Positions 16,390-25,325 of a stretch of 64,000 nucleotides of DNA are shown in pieces. Position 1 is the stretch's first letter. Each line of letters begins with the position of its first letter. The position numbers and the translations under genes were made by a program. The notes under the pieces are model-generated. The model was not told the origin of the DNA. It did no database searches and was given only the letters and a program-made list of their open reading frames with translations. Origin of the DNA: Sporosarcina jeotgali (lineage in GTDB: Bacteria; Bacillota; Bacilli; Bacillales_A; Planococcaceae); NCBI RefSeq assembly GCF_033304595.1, contig NZ_CP116341.1:2769001-2833000 (forward strand), in the 5' to 3' direction.

Positions 16390-16442
16390 TTGACGGTTGT
16401 GTTTTTGGATTCACTATAAAGTATACACAACATTTACTTCAA
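16390..16442. promoter_or_regulatory. Overlapping divergent promoters for mrp and the KdpD-type stress protein
   Basis: Minus strand: TTGAAG (16437-16442) and TATAGT (16413-16418), 18-bp spacing, reading towards mrpA. Plus strand: TTGACG (16390-16395) and TATAAA (16415-16420), 19-bp spacing, reading towards 16513. The two -10 elements overlap, so the promoters would compete. Spacings are a little long, so confidence is moderate. Confidence 0.45.
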
Positions 16443-16512
16443 TCGCACTTGAAGCGATACGGTCAAGCAGGTGATCGCCTGGTATTCGGATTCTCAGGAG
16501 GTGGAAGACTAC

Positions 16513-17187
16513 ATGGGTAAAGTGAAAGGACGCATGGACGAAAGCATCCTCGTCTGTGTATATTACGGACCTAACGGAGAGCGGCTCATTCGCAGAGGCC
16601 ACCAGATGGCAAGCGCAATGGATTGCCCTCTATATATATTAACTGTGGATCCGCGGCCGCTTGATGATATGGATGCAGATAAATCGGATTACATCGATCG
16701 GTGGCGTGAACTTGCGGAGGAGTTGGAAGCGGATGAATTCATCGTACGCGATGACGAAAACAGACCCACCGCAAAAGTGATTAAACAAGTGGCGCACGAT
16801 CGGAATGTCACTCAGATCATTATCGGACAAACCGCACAAAGCCGTTGGGAAGAAATTACGAAAGGTTCTTTCATGAATGTGTTGCTGCGTGAAATTACAT
16901 TTGTCGATTTTCATGTAGTTTCCGTAGCACGTTCCATCAAGCATGATGTAGAAGGACTGTTCGAAAAAGGACTGCGCGCCTATTTGACGGATGACGGAGA
17001 AGGTTTCCGGATTACGTTCAACTACACTAAGGATGCCCGATTCGAGGGGATTTTCTTCAAAGAGACGGGGACCGATTTTAATAACGGCATCTTTAAATTC
17101 ATGCATGACGGCAAAATGTGTCAAGTGAGAATCACAGATGACCGTGTTGAAGATCCGTCATTAGTCAGCTGCAAAATCGACGTTTAA
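16513..17187 (+). CDS. Stand-alone KdpD-type universal stress protein
   Basis: A 224-residue cytoplasmic protein. Residues about 8-135 form a universal-stress-protein fold of the type found in KdpD: ILVCVYYGPNGERLIRRGHQ is the first strand and loop, and IIIGQTAQSRWEEITKGSFM the later nucleotide loop. There is no KdpD sensor domain, membrane part or kinase. The last 75 residues, from GLRAYLTDDGEGF on, are a beta-rich domain I do not recognise. Start chosen at ATG 16513 after AGGAGGTGG; an upstream in-frame start lacks a site. Divergent from mrpA, so a link to cation homeostasis is plausible but inferred. Confidence 0.75.
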   Translation: MGKVKGRMDESILVCVYYGPNGERLIRRGHQMASAMDCPLYILTVDPRPLDDMDADKSDYIDRWRELAEELEADEFIVRDDENRPTAKVIKQVAHDRNVTQIIIGQTAQSRWEEITKGSFMNVLLREITFVDFHVVSVARSIKHDVEGLFEKGLRAYLTDDGEGFRITFNYTKDARFEGIFFKETGTDFNNGIFKFMHDGKMCQVRITDDRVEDPSLVSCKIDV

Positions 17188-17198
17188 TGTTAAGTAAA

Positions 17199-17231
17199 AG
17201 CAGGAAGTGCCGAAGCACTCCCTGCTTTTTG
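17199..17231. terminator. Intrinsic terminator between the stress protein gene and murB
   Basis: AGCAGG(A)AGTGC and GCACT(C)CCTGCT form a hairpin with a CGAA loop followed by T5 on the plus strand. It lies between two convergent genes. Confidence 0.85.
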
Positions 17232-17251
17232 TTTTGCTGCATGTTATACGA

Positions 17252-18169
17252 TTACTCCGCTGATTCCCCGACAATTTTCACTTCACGTTCAAGATCTACA
17301 CCGAAACGTTTTTTCACTTCTGCTTGAACCATCTCAATTGTTTGGATGTAATCCGTGGCAGTAGCGTGATTTTTGTTGATGATGAATCCCGCGTGCTTCG
17401 TTGACACTTCTGCGCCGCCGATTCCTTTTCCTTGAAGACCGCTGTCCTGAATCAGTTTCCCTGCGAAATAGCCTGGAGGACGTTTAAATACACTTCCTGC
17501 CGAGGGATACTCTAAAGGCTGCTTGGATTCACGTTGAAACGTCAAGTCGGCCATTTTGGCATCGATGGCCTCTTGGTCTCCGTATTCCAAGTTGAAGTCT
17601 GAAGAAATAACGAAATATCCTTCATCAGCAATAATACTTTTCCGATACCCGAGTTCCAGTTCGTCTTTCGACAAAACAAAGATTTCTCCCTTGCGATTCA
17701 TAAGAGTGGACTTCACGATGATGTCGTTAATCTCTCCGCCATATGCCCCGGCGTTCATCGCCATTGCCCCGCCGACTGAACCCGGAATACCGCAGGCGAA
17801 TTCAAATCCCGTAAGTCCGCCCGCTGCAGCAGCTCTCGAAACGTCGATAATATGTGCACCTGCTTCAGCATGGACATGCGTTCCATTCACAGAAATCATA
17901 TCCAATTTAACAGGATGCAACACGATACCGCGGACTCCTCCATCACGAACGACCATGTTCGATCCATTCCCGAGCAATAATAAAGGGATATCGTATTCAT
18001 ATGCATAACGGACAGTCGATTGCATCTCTTCAACTGTTTCAGGGATCACCAGCAAATCAGCATGCCCGCCTAATTCTGTTTTTGTATAATTGGAAAGGGA
18101 TTCATCCAGCAAAAGCTGCCCCTTAGTAATTGTTGTTTGTAACTCATTGAGCCATTGTTGCTTAGCCAT
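17252..18169 (-). CDS. murB: UDP-N-acetylenolpyruvoylglucosamine reductase MurB
   Basis: A 305-residue flavoenzyme reducing UDP-GlcNAc-enolpyruvate to UDP-MurNAc with NADPH in peptidoglycan precursor synthesis. The FAD domain has LLLLGNGSNMVVRDGG and GIPGSVGGAMAMNAGAYGGE; the substrate domain has YPSAGSVFKRPPG, with the catalytic Ser, and GAEVSTKHAGFIINK. Length fits the Gram-positive type II class. Start at ATG 18169, nine bases after AAAGGA; upstream in-frame codons overlap that site. Single gene. Confidence 0.96.
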   Translation of the reverse strand: MAKQQWLNELQTTITKGQLLLDESLSNYTKTELGGHADLLVIPETVEEMQSTVRYAYEYDIPLLLLGNGSNMVVRDGGVRGIVLHPVKLDMISVNGTHVHAEAGAHIIDVSRAAAAGGLTGFEFACGIPGSVGGAMAMNAGAYGGEINDIIVKSTLMNRKGEIFVLSKDELELGYRKSIIADEGYFVISSDFNLEYGDQEAIDAKMADLTFQRESKQPLEYPSAGSVFKRPPGYFAGKLIQDSGLQGKGIGGAEVSTKHAGFIINKNHATATDYIQTIEMVQAEVKKRFGVDLEREVKIVGESAE

Positions 18170-18388
18170 TCCACCCAATCCTTTCGAATGTACGTACCAC
18201 TATAACAGTATGCTGTGAATCTAGTGATTTGACAAGAGGTACGGACATGTTTTCTTTATCGTTTCATTCTACTTGCTGAACATTAACAATCCCTGAGAGT
18301 CCGTGTATTTTTAATCCGCTCTGTTAAATCTTTTGGTTTCTGGCGAAGATGGACATATATGAACTTAACGAACACGGAGGGATGCACA

Positions 18389-19765
18389 TTGTTGAACTCA
18401 CTCTGGCTAGAAACAGCCTATCCGCGTGACACCTATCCCCCGCCTGCTTCTGATACAATCTGCGATGTTTGTATTATTGGAGGTGGATTATGCGGTCTCA
18501 CTGCAGCGTACTTACTAGCTAAAGCTGGTAAAAAAGTGTTATTGCTTGAAAAGGATCGTGTGCTTGAAGGTGCGTCAGGTAATACGACCGGAAAACTAAC
18601 GACGCAGCATGATTTAGTCTATGCAGACATACTTAAGAAATTCGGCACAGAATCTGCAAAAGTCTATTATAGGACGAATGATGACGCGATTCGGTTCGCG
18701 CAGTCCATTGCCGAAGGAGACGAATTGCGCACAACGAATTCCGTGTTATTCGCACGCACCCCTGCAGGAGTGAACGCTTTAAGGGAGGAAGCCGATGCTT
18801 ATCAAGCACTTGGAATTCCTTTCGATCGACGGTTGAATTGCGAATTACCTCTTTCTTTAAAAGAAACGCTTACGTTCACGAATCAGGCACAGCTTCATCC
18901 CGTTCGATTTGGTCAGCACATTTCAAAACTGGCTGTTTCTGAAGGCGCGCAATTATGTGAAAAATCCGATGTGCATTCGATGGATTTGAAAGCAAAGTCC
19001 CTCCAGCTTTCATCCGGCATCGTCATTCACTTCGACGAACTTCTATTATGTACACATTATCCAATTGAAGCGCTGCGGGGCATGAATATTCTGAAGCTGG
19101 AAGTGAAACGGTCTTATCTCTTATCTGCGCCTGCGGATATGCCGCTGCAGAATCAATACTTATCTGTGGATGAACCGAAACGCTCAATACGGACGGTATT
19201 CATCGACGGGCGACCGCATTTTTTACTCGGTGGGGAGGATCATAGAGCCGGTGTTACAAGCAATACCGACCTTCATTACAATCGCTTGGCCGAAGAGCTG
19301 CAATCCGTCTATCATCTCGGGGAACCGATCCATAGCTGGTCGGCGCAAGATCCGTCGACTCCGGATGTAATTCCTTATGCAGGCCCGATTTCAAGAGCGA
19401 TGCCTTATGTCCATATTTGTACAGGTTTCCGCAAATGGGGCATGACGAATTCGCTCGCAGCCGCACAAATTGTTACGGACCAGATTACAGGCCAGCCGAA
19501 CCCTGCCGCATCTCTATACGCACCTGACCGTACAGGCTTTGGTACATGCTTGTTCCAGGCTTTGAAAACAACGGGATTTGTGCTGAAGGAATTCGCAGGA
19601 GGTCATGTGACTCGGACAGGTGCACCTATTTGTACTCATATGGGATGTCGAACCCGCTGGAACAAAGGGGATGAAACGTGGGATTGTGCATGTCATGGTT
19701 CCCGTTTCAGGAAGGACGGTTCTGTGTTAGAGGGACCCGCTTCACGTCCTCTCGATTTACAGTAG
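18389..19765 (+). CDS. FAD-dependent oxidoreductase with a C-terminal Rieske domain (YhfW-like)
   Basis: A 458-residue protein. The FAD-binding DAO fold begins with CIIGGGLCGLTAAYLLAKAG and continues with LEGASGNTTGKLTTQHDLVY; the C-terminal Rieske [2Fe-2S] motifs are CTHMGC and CACHGSRF. It resembles B. subtilis YhfW, about 509 residues, which has further Rieske strands between the FAD domain and the first Cys-His box. Here those roughly 40-45 residues are missing, so the Rieske fold is shortened although all four ligands remain. The start is a TTG at 18389, seven bases after GGAGGG; an ATG at 18359 lies upstream of that site. Substrate unknown. Confidence 0.8.
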   Translation: MLNSLWLETAYPRDTYPPPASDTICDVCIIGGGLCGLTAAYLLAKAGKKVLLLEKDRVLEGASGNTTGKLTTQHDLVYADILKKFGTESAKVYYRTNDDAIRFAQSIAEGDELRTTNSVLFARTPAGVNALREEADAYQALGIPFDRRLNCELPLSLKETLTFTNQAQLHPVRFGQHISKLAVSEGAQLCEKSDVHSMDLKAKSLQLSSGIVIHFDELLLCTHYPIEALRGMNILKLEVKRSYLLSAPADMPLQNQYLSVDEPKRSIRTVFIDGRPHFLLGGEDHRAGVTSNTDLHYNRLAEELQSVYHLGEPIHSWSAQDPSTPDVIPYAGPISRAMPYVHICTGFRKWGMTNSLAAAQIVTDQITGQPNPAASLYAPDRTGFGTCLFQALKTTGFVLKEFAGGHVTRTGAPICTHMGCRTRWNKGDETWDCACHGSRFRKDGSVLEGPASRPLDLQ

Positions 19766-19846
19766 AAGCCATGATGCAGCATTGTGGAATCAACGGTTTT
19801 AAGAAATGAATCGAAAACTGCGGGCAATTTGCAAGCCATTCCTATT

Positions 19847-19892
19847 AAAAAAGCTGCGAGGTGATTGAACAAATCACCCCGCAGCTTTTTAT
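19847..19892. terminator. Bidirectional terminator between the Rieske oxidoreductase and ppaC
   Basis: A long hairpin, AAAGCTGCG(A)GGTGATT with AATCACC(C)CGCAGCTTT, is flanked by A and T runs. It serves both convergent genes. Confidence 0.85.
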
Positions 19893-19897
19893 CATTT

Positions 19898-20824
19898 TTA
19901 CTTAAATGCTTCTGTCAATACCGGAACGATTTGCTTTTTACGCGATACAATTCCGTTTAATATGGCCATGTCATTCGCTGGTACAACGTTGAATGCCGTC
20001 ATTGCCGAGAATGCTTTTTCACCAATTGCAATGGCAATCGAATCATTGTTAATAATATCCGTGATCACAAACAAGAATAAATCAAGTTTCTTCACAGATA
20101 CTACATTCGTCAACAGCTCTGTCAACTCTTCCTTGCGATTCAGGACGTCGCTCAGATCCACCGCGTTAACTTGCGCAATTTCCATCGTCACATCATTGAC
20201 CTCGAACGTTTTCGCATCGAGTGAAATGAGCTCTTCCAATGTTTTGCTGCTAAGGTCTGCACCCGCTTTAAGCATGTCCAAGCCGTAAACATTTGGGTCT
20301 ACGCCCGCGATTTCTGTAAGTTCGTCGGCTGCTTTTCGATCTTCTTCAGTAAATGTAGGAGATTTGAACAGCAGCGAATCGGAAATGATTGCCGATAGCA
20401 TAAGTCCGGCAATATTTTTCGGTATCGCTACGCTATGTTCTTTAAACAACTTGTTCAAAATCGTTGCTGTACAGCCAACCGGCTCTGCACGATAGTAAAG
20501 GGGGTCGCTCGTTTGGAAATTAGCAATTCGGTGGTGGTCGATGACTTCTAACACTTGCACGTCTTCAATATCATCCACACTTTGTTGCTTTTCGTTATGA
20601 TCGACTAAAATTACTTTTGACGCTTCAGATGCTGCGCGGTCGATTTGTCTAGGTGCTTCAAAACCGAATGTTTCCAATGCAAACGCAGTCTCTTCAGAAA
20701 CACTGCCAAGTCTAACTGCTTCTGCATCCACTCCGATTTGTTGTTTCAAATATGCGTATGTAATCGCAGAAGCGATTGAATCCGTGTCAGGATTTTTGTG
20801 GCCAAATACAAGTACTTTGTTCAT
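19898..20824 (-). CDS. ppaC: Manganese-dependent inorganic pyrophosphatase
   Basis: A 308-residue family II pyrophosphatase of the DHH superfamily, hydrolysing PPi to phosphate in the cytoplasm. The Mn ligands are visible in [21 protein letters not shown] and VIDHHR; the DHHA2 domain closes the protein with [13 protein letters not shown], which binds substrate. It lacks the CBS domains found in regulated relatives. Length matches Bacillus PpaC. Single gene. Confidence 0.95.
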   Translation of the reverse strand: MNKVLVFGHKNPDTDSIASAITYAYLKQQIGVDAEAVRLGSVSEETAFALETFGFEAPRQIDRAASEASKVILVDHNEKQQSVDDIEDVQVLEVIDHHRIANFQTSDPLYYRAEPVGCTATILNKLFKEHSVAIPKNIAGLMLSAIISDSLLFKSPTFTEEDRKAADELTEIAGVDPNVYGLDMLKAGADLSSKTLEELISLDAKTFEVNDVTMEIAQVNAVDLSDVLNRKEELTELLTNVVSVKKLDLFLFVITDIINNDSIAIAIGEKAFSAMTAFNVVPANDMAILNGIVSRKKQIVPVLTEAFK

Positions 20825-20876
20825 GAGTGAATTCCTCCTTAATGTCTTTACCTAATGCATCTTTCCTATCTTACCA

Positions 20877-21323
20877 TCACGACTGGGGCCGCGGAAACAG
20901 AAGCAGCCCGATTTCATCTTTATTTTGTACAAAGTCTTCAATCGTATACCGGTCCAATACCGCAAGATACGCTTGCAAAGCTTCTTGCAACACCCCTTTT
21001 AAGCGACACGCGGGTGCGAGCACACACATATTGGATTCTCGATTAAAGCATTCCACCAATTGAAAGTCGTCTTCCGTTTTACGGACAACGTTTCCTACAT
21101 TAATATGCTTTGGCGAAACCTTCAAACGGATCCCGCCGCCCCTGCCCCGGACCGTTTCAATAAAGTCTGCCTTGCCGAGTTCATGCACGACTTTTGTTAA
21201 ATGATTTTTAGAAATCGTGAATGCCTCAGATATTTCTGCTATCGTCGATAATTCGTGTTCAGGCTTAGCAGCCAAAAATATCAAAACACGCAACGAGTAG
21301 TCTGTATAGAGCGTTAAACGCAT
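20877..21323 (-). CDS. nsrR: Nitric-oxide-sensing Rrf2-family repressor NsrR
   Basis: A 148-residue protein nearly collinear with Bacillus NsrR: MRLTLYTDYSLRVLIFLAA, the helix-turn-helix SKNHLTKVVHELG, the wing RGRGGGIRL, and three Cys at the spacing CFNRESNMCVLAPACRL for an Fe-S cluster. NO destroys the cluster and relieves repression. The start at 21323 gives the family length; an open frame running 53 codons further upstream is not supported. Divergent from hmp, its classic target, with a palindromic operator between. Confidence 0.95.
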   Translation of the reverse strand: MRLTLYTDYSLRVLIFLAAKPEHELSTIAEISEAFTISKNHLTKVVHELGKADFIETVRGRGGGIRLKVSPKHINVGNVVRKTEDDFQLVECFNRESNMCVLAPACRLKGVLQEALQAYLAVLDRYTIEDFVQNKDEIGLLLFPRPQS

Positions 21324-21405
21324 CTCGTTCACCATTCCTTCTATGAGTTGCTGTATTTTTTGTCTAATCCTTGAATGAATTGTGACTAAAACTCGAACAG
21401 TCTTT

Positions 21406-21430
21406 AAAGATGTATTTTTTATATAGCTTT
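21406..21430. promoter_or_regulatory. Putative NsrR operator of hmp
   Basis: A 25-bp imperfect palindrome with half-sites AAAGATGTAT and ATATAGCTTT around a T-rich centre. It resembles the AT-rich Bacillus NsrR sites of the ATGTATTT type and lies 55 bp before the hmp start. Confidence 0.65.
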
Positions 21431-21484
21431 TTGAATTCATTAGGATTACGATTAATTCATCAACTACGAGAGGTCGTGTCAATT

Positions 21485-22672
21485 ATGTTATCCCAAGAAA
21501 AAATTGATATTATTAAATCCACTGTACCTGTTCTCGAGCAACATGGCAAAACAATAACAACTGTGTTTTACAAAAATATGTTCGAGGCGCATCCTGAACT
21601 ATTGAACGTGTTCAACCACGTGAACCAAGCACAAGGACGCCAGCAAACGGCATTATCTAATACTGTACTTGCAGCAGCAAAACATATCGACAATTTAGGA
21701 GCAATCATTCCTGCAGTTGTCCAAATTGCAAACAAACACGTTTCACTTGGTATCGTTCCAGAACAATATCCGATCGTTGGAAAGTACCTTCTTGGTGCCA
21801 TCAAAGAAGTGCTAGGCGATGCAGCAACTCCGGAAATTCTTGGAGCATGGGAAGAAGCGTACGGCATCATCGCTGACGCATTCATCGGCGTAGAAAAGTC
21901 CATGTATGATGAGATGGAAGCTGAAGAAGGCGGCTGGAAGTTGTTCAAAGGTTTTGTCCTTGCTGATAAAATCAAAGAAAGCGATGTTATTACATCGTTC
22001 TACTTTAAACCAGTCGATGGCGGTAAAGTGCCAACATACAAACCAGGACAATTCATCAGCATTAAACTTGAAATTCCAGGCGAGAAGAATACGCTGATCC
22101 GTCAATACAGCCTTTCTCAAGCACCGAACGGCGAGTCATTCCGTATTTCTGTAAAACGTGAAGGAGAAAACAATCCGAATGGTAAAGCATCTGTTTTCCT
22201 TCATGATAAGTTAAACGTAGGAGATATCGTTGAGCTTAGCGCTCCTGCAGGAGACTTCTACCTAGACGTAGAGAATGCTTCTCCTGTCACACTCATCAGC
22301 GGCGGTGTTGGAGTCACTCCAATGATGGCAATGTACGAAACAATTGCTACAACTACACCAGAACGTCCTGTAGCATTCTTGCACTCAGCTCGAACTCGCA
22401 GTCATCAGGCATTCGACAAAGTCGTTCGTGAAATGGATGAATCTCTTGCAACTTCCAGCTATGCAGCGCTTTACTCTGAAGAGGGTGACGGGTTCATCAA
22501 CCGTTCATTCCTTGAGAAGAATGTTTTAGAAGGAAGCGACGTATACGTCTGCGGTCCGACTCCGTTCATGCAAGCTGTTATCAGCGAATTGTATGCAATG
22601 GGCATCGACAAAGAAAAAGTACACTTTGAATTCTTTGGTCCTGCGGTACAACTTGAACTTGCACATGCTTAA
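21485..22672 (+). CDS. hmp: Flavohaemoprotein, nitric oxide dioxygenase Hmp
   Basis: A 395-residue enzyme converting NO, O2 and NAD(P)H to nitrate. The globin domain (about 1-138) has the proximal His in NKHVSLGIVPEQYPIVG and the distal pocket TVFYKNMFEAHPELLNVFN. The FAD domain (about 150-255) has RQYSLSQAPN; the NAD domain has LISGGVGVTPMMAMYE and CGPTPFMQAV, ending in the family's FEFFGP. Start ATG 21485 follows GAGAGGT. Divergently regulated by NsrR. Confidence 0.97.
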   Translation: MLSQEKIDIIKSTVPVLEQHGKTITTVFYKNMFEAHPELLNVFNHVNQAQGRQQTALSNTVLAAAKHIDNLGAIIPAVVQIANKHVSLGIVPEQYPIVGKYLLGAIKEVLGDAATPEILGAWEEAYGIIADAFIGVEKSMYDEMEAEEGGWKLFKGFVLADKIKESDVITSFYFKPVDGGKVPTYKPGQFISIKLEIPGEKNTLIRQYSLSQAPNGESFRISVKREGENNPNGKASVFLHDKLNVGDIVELSAPAGDFYLDVENASPVTLISGGVGVTPMMAMYETIATTTPERPVAFLHSARTRSHQAFDKVVREMDESLATSSYAALYSEEGDGFINRSFLEKNVLEGSDVYVCGPTPFMQAVISELYAMGIDKEKVHFEFFGPAVQLELAHA

Positions 22673-22680
22673 CTAACAAA

Positions 22681-22722
22681 AACAAGCCGTCATCGTTAGC
22701 GCGATGACGGCTTGTTTTTTAG
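22681..22722. terminator. Bidirectional terminator after hmp
   Basis: A perfect 15-bp stem, AACAAGCCGTCATCG with its complement, closes a six-base loop and is followed by T6 on the plus strand. It separates hmp from the convergent transporter gene. Confidence 0.9.
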
Positions 22723-22724
22723 TT

Positions 22725-23786
22725 TTATTTTGAACTTCGCATAGCTTTTTTAGGTAATTTAAACGATGCGATGAGCAGCGTAAGCATAAGGAACAATCCG
22801 ATATTCCCGATGAATGGGTACATGAGGTCCAGTAACTTGGAGAAGCCGAAGAAACTGAGCCCGAACCCAATTACCAGTACGATGAATACAAACAAACGAA
22901 AACGCGATGTACCGCGCTGTACAAATCGTGCTCCAAATGAGTAAAACATACTGACTGCCGTATTAAAAATCATTCCGTATAAAATAATCGCCATCAGAAT
23001 CGCCAAAATCGGTGAAATGTCATTGATGATTGCAAGCATTGGCAAGTCTGCATCTTTGACTACATCTATTTTCGAGAAGATGGCTAAATGACTGAGTAGT
23101 ATCATGATTCCAAGCCCCAGCCCGCCAACAAGACCGCCAAGTGCTGCTGCTTTTTCATCTTTCTCAGCTCCGCCCATGACGAGCGCCATGGAAGCCCCCA
23201 CAGCCATATTGAACGATACGTAGTTAATGGCAGAGAACCACCAATTCGGCAAAGGGGTTTGAACGGCTGTAGCAACACTATTCAAGCTTGAGAAAGATTC
23301 CGTCATAGTTGTCAGACAATAAACTGAAATGATGACAATCGCAAGTATGAGAAACGGTGTAATGCTTCCGATGACAGACACGACCCGATCGACTTTCAAT
23401 AAGACCGTTAAAAATACCAAGACGACCATAAGCAGACTTCCTATGAATGGCGGCAGTCCAAATTGCTGATTCAAGTTGGATCCCGCACCAGCAATCATGA
23501 CAACACCTACAGAAAACAACGTGATGACTATCACGGCATCGACAATGAACCCAAGGTATTTCCCGCTGATTGTATAGACCGCTTCTTTATGGGAAGTCGT
23601 TTGCATACGGCTCCCAATCCGAGTTAGAACCATACCGAAATACGCAAACAAAACAGTAGAAATGATTGCGCCTATGATTCCAAGCAGTCCGAAACTGGTA
23701 AAGTACTGAACAATCTCTTTCCCCGAAGCAAATCCAGCTCCGACGATAATTCCTATAAAAGCGCTTCCCATCTTTAAAACTTTCAA
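22725..23786 (-). CDS. YkvI-like membrane protein of the APC/LeuT superfamily
   Basis: A 353-residue, roughly ten-helix membrane protein of COG3949. It opens with FIGIIVGAGFASGKEIVQYF, the unwound first helix of amino-acid/cation symporters, and has the long loop before the fifth helix typical of this fold. B. subtilis YkvI is the nearest named relative; the substrate is not known. A 51-residue membrane peptide gene lies 42 bp upstream on the same strand and is likely cotranscribed. Confidence 0.8.
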   Translation of the reverse strand: MKVLKMGSAFIGIIVGAGFASGKEIVQYFTSFGLLGIIGAIISTVLFAYFGMVLTRIGSRMQTTSHKEAVYTISGKYLGFIVDAVIVITLFSVGVVMIAGAGSNLNQQFGLPPFIGSLLMVVLVFLTVLLKVDRVVSVIGSITPFLILAIVIISVYCLTTMTESFSSLNSVATAVQTPLPNWWFSAINYVSFNMAVGASMALVMGGAEKDEKAAALGGLVGGLGLGIMILLSHLAIFSKIDVVKDADLPMLAIINDISPILAILMAIILYGMIFNTAVSMFYSFGARFVQRGTSRFRLFVFIVLVIGFGLSFFGFSKLLDLMYPFIGNIGLFLMLTLLIASFKLPKKAMRSSK

Positions 23787-23828
23787 GCGTTTTCCCCCTA
23801 AATCGTAAACAAGCTAACACAAAACAGT

Positions 23829-23984
23829 TTATTTCATTCTCTTCAAATCTTCTGAAATCTCATCGAGTATTCCTTCGAGTCTTTTCAGTCTTGCTGAATT
23901 GTCAATTGCATTCCGCACCACGAAGTAGAGCATAAATGAAAATAGGACAAAGCTGATGACAAGCACTAATAACCATTCTCCCAA
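23829..23984 (-). CDS. Small single-pass membrane protein (51 aa)
   Basis: A 51-codon frame starting with TTG at 23984, eight bases after GGAGG. It begins MGEWLLVLVISFVLFSFML, one transmembrane helix, and continues as a charged amphipathic helix ending RLEGILDEISEDLKRMK with a heptad-like pattern. I do not recognise a family. The good ribosome binding site, membrane-plus-coil design and position 42 bp before the YkvI-like transporter gene support a real gene, perhaps an accessory subunit of that transporter (inference). Confidence 0.6.
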   Translation of the reverse strand: MGEWLLVLVISFVLFSFMLYFVVRNAIDNSARLKRLEGILDEISEDLKRMK

Positions 23985-24079
23985 TGCTTCAGCCTCCCAT
24001 CCCGCCACTTTCCAGGCTATTCTCTATGTATATTGCTTTGTTTAATTTACCACTCCTTTAACGTGTTTTCAACTCACTC

Positions 24080-24109
24080 AAAAAAGAAGACCCGCATAAG
24101 GGGCCTTCT
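24080..24109 (-). terminator. Intrinsic terminator of the PfpI-family gene
   Basis: On the minus strand GAAGGCCC and GGGTCTTC pair with one mismatch around a seven-base loop, followed by T6. It lies 25 bp past the stop codon. Confidence 0.75.
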
Positions 24110-24133
24110 CAACAATACGTCAATTTTCATTAA

Positions 24134-24649
24134 TTATGCTTCGAGTAACTTAAGGGCTTCCCGATTAAACGCAGGAATATCTTCCGGCTGCCGGCTTGTG
24201 ACAAGCTGGTTATGACAAACTACAACTTCTTTGTCATGGAATTTAGTGCCTGCGTATTCCATGTCAACGCGAATCGATTTATAACCTGTTGCGTCACGGC
24301 CTTCTAATGCTTTCGCAGTGATTAAGAGCTGCGGTCCATGACAAATTGCGAAGACAGGTTTGTCTGCATCCATGAAAGCTTTTGCGAAGTTAACGAAACG
24401 TTCGTCAGCACGGAGCTGATCTGGTGAAAATCCGCCTGGAATGAAAAGCGCATCAAAGTCTTCCGGCTTCACTTCGCTAATCCCTTTGTCGATTCTGACA
24501 GGTGTGCCCTTTTTCATGCCTTTAACGACAGTACCTGCTTCGTTTTCTATAGTAACTACTTCATGACCGGCGTCTTGGAAAGCTTTTGCCGGATCTGCGT
24601 ATTCTGAGTCCTCAAACATATTCGTAAGTACAGTTGCAATCTTAGCCAT
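24134..24649 (-). CDS. DJ-1/PfpI-family protein (YfkM-like stress protein)
   Basis: A 171-residue class I glutamine-amidotransferase-fold protein. FIPGGFSPDQLR carries the acidic loop and FAICHGPQLLI the nucleophile elbow with Cys. It resembles B. subtilis general stress protein YfkM; members have been described as proteases, deglycases or chaperones, and the true activity is disputed. Start: AAGGAG lies 10 bases before the ATG at 24649 and 5 before a GTG at 24655, so the exact start is open by two codons. Single gene. Confidence 0.88.
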   Translation of the reverse strand: MAKIATVLTNMFEDSEYADPAKAFQDAGHEVVTIENEAGTVVKGMKKGTPVRIDKGISEVKPEDFDALFIPGGFSPDQLRADERFVNFAKAFMDADKPVFAICHGPQLLITAKALEGRDATGYKSIRVDMEYAGTKFHDKEVVVCHNQLVTSRQPEDIPAFNREALKLLEA

Positions 24650-24723
24650 TTTCACATGCACTCCTTTTAATTAATTAAGTTTGTTTACCTTCATTATTTT
24701 CCACGTCCCTGCCAAAACTAAAC

Positions 24724-25317
24724 CTAAGGACGGAATTTAGATACAAAAGCATTGTCCTTTTCAAAAAAGCGCCAAGGGTAATGAACTGCTTCACCAGCGT
24801 TCGAAATACCGATTCGGGGGCTTGTAACCACTTCACCTACAGCATCAGAATTTGCAATATACAGCGGTTGTTTTGTCCAATGATGACCATAGTACTTCAT
24901 TGTAATGCCAAGTGCTTTTGTCAACTTACCCGGTCCGTTTGTCCAATCTTTCATCGCCAGGTTTTCACCGCGCTGCTCTCGCATGAACTCCAGTCCCTCC
25001 ACTGGTTCCCCGGCGCGTATTAACACCGCATGCGGAGTACCTGCAGGTCCGCTGACAACATTCATAAGAGTATGTGTGTGCATTTGATACGTATAAACAC
25101 TGCCTGGTTCACCAAACATCACTTCTGTCCGCTTGGTCCTTCTGCTTTTAAAACTATGGGCAGCTTGGTCCTCCGCTCCATGATAGGCCTCCGTTTCGAC
25201 TATGCGGACAACGACTGTGCCTGTCGGGAGTTCATGAACAATCAGTTTCCCAATCAAGTCTTTCGCAAGTTCCAATACGGGACGCTCAAAAAATTGCTGT
25301 TCAACCGGCTGATGGAT
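24724..25317 (-). CDS. 3-methyladenine DNA glycosylase (AAG/Mpg type)
   Basis: A monofunctional base-excision glycosylase removing alkylated purines. The active-site Glu lies in VVRIVETEAYHGAEDQAAHS, then KRTEVMFGEPGSVYTYQMH and NGPGKLTKALGI. The frame continues upstream of the first usual start (TTG 25275) and encodes QQFFERPVLELAKDL, the conserved family N-terminus. No ATG, GTG or TTG precedes it in frame, but AAGGAGG stands eight bases before an ATC at 25315-25317. I therefore extend the gene to a probable ATC start. The product would have 197 residues, the family's normal size; the TTG start would lose the motif. Confidence 0.85.
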   Translation of the reverse strand: MHQPVEQQFFERPVLELAKDLIGKLIVHELPTGTVVVRIVETEAYHGAEDQAAHSFKSRRTKRTEVMFGEPGSVYTYQMHTHTLMNVVSGPAGTPHAVLIRAGEPVEGLEFMREQRGENLAMKDWTNGPGKLTKALGITMKYYGHHWTKQPLYIANSDAVGEVVTSPRIGISNAGEAVHYPWRFFEKDNAFVSKFRP

Positions 25318-25325
25318 AGGGCATC

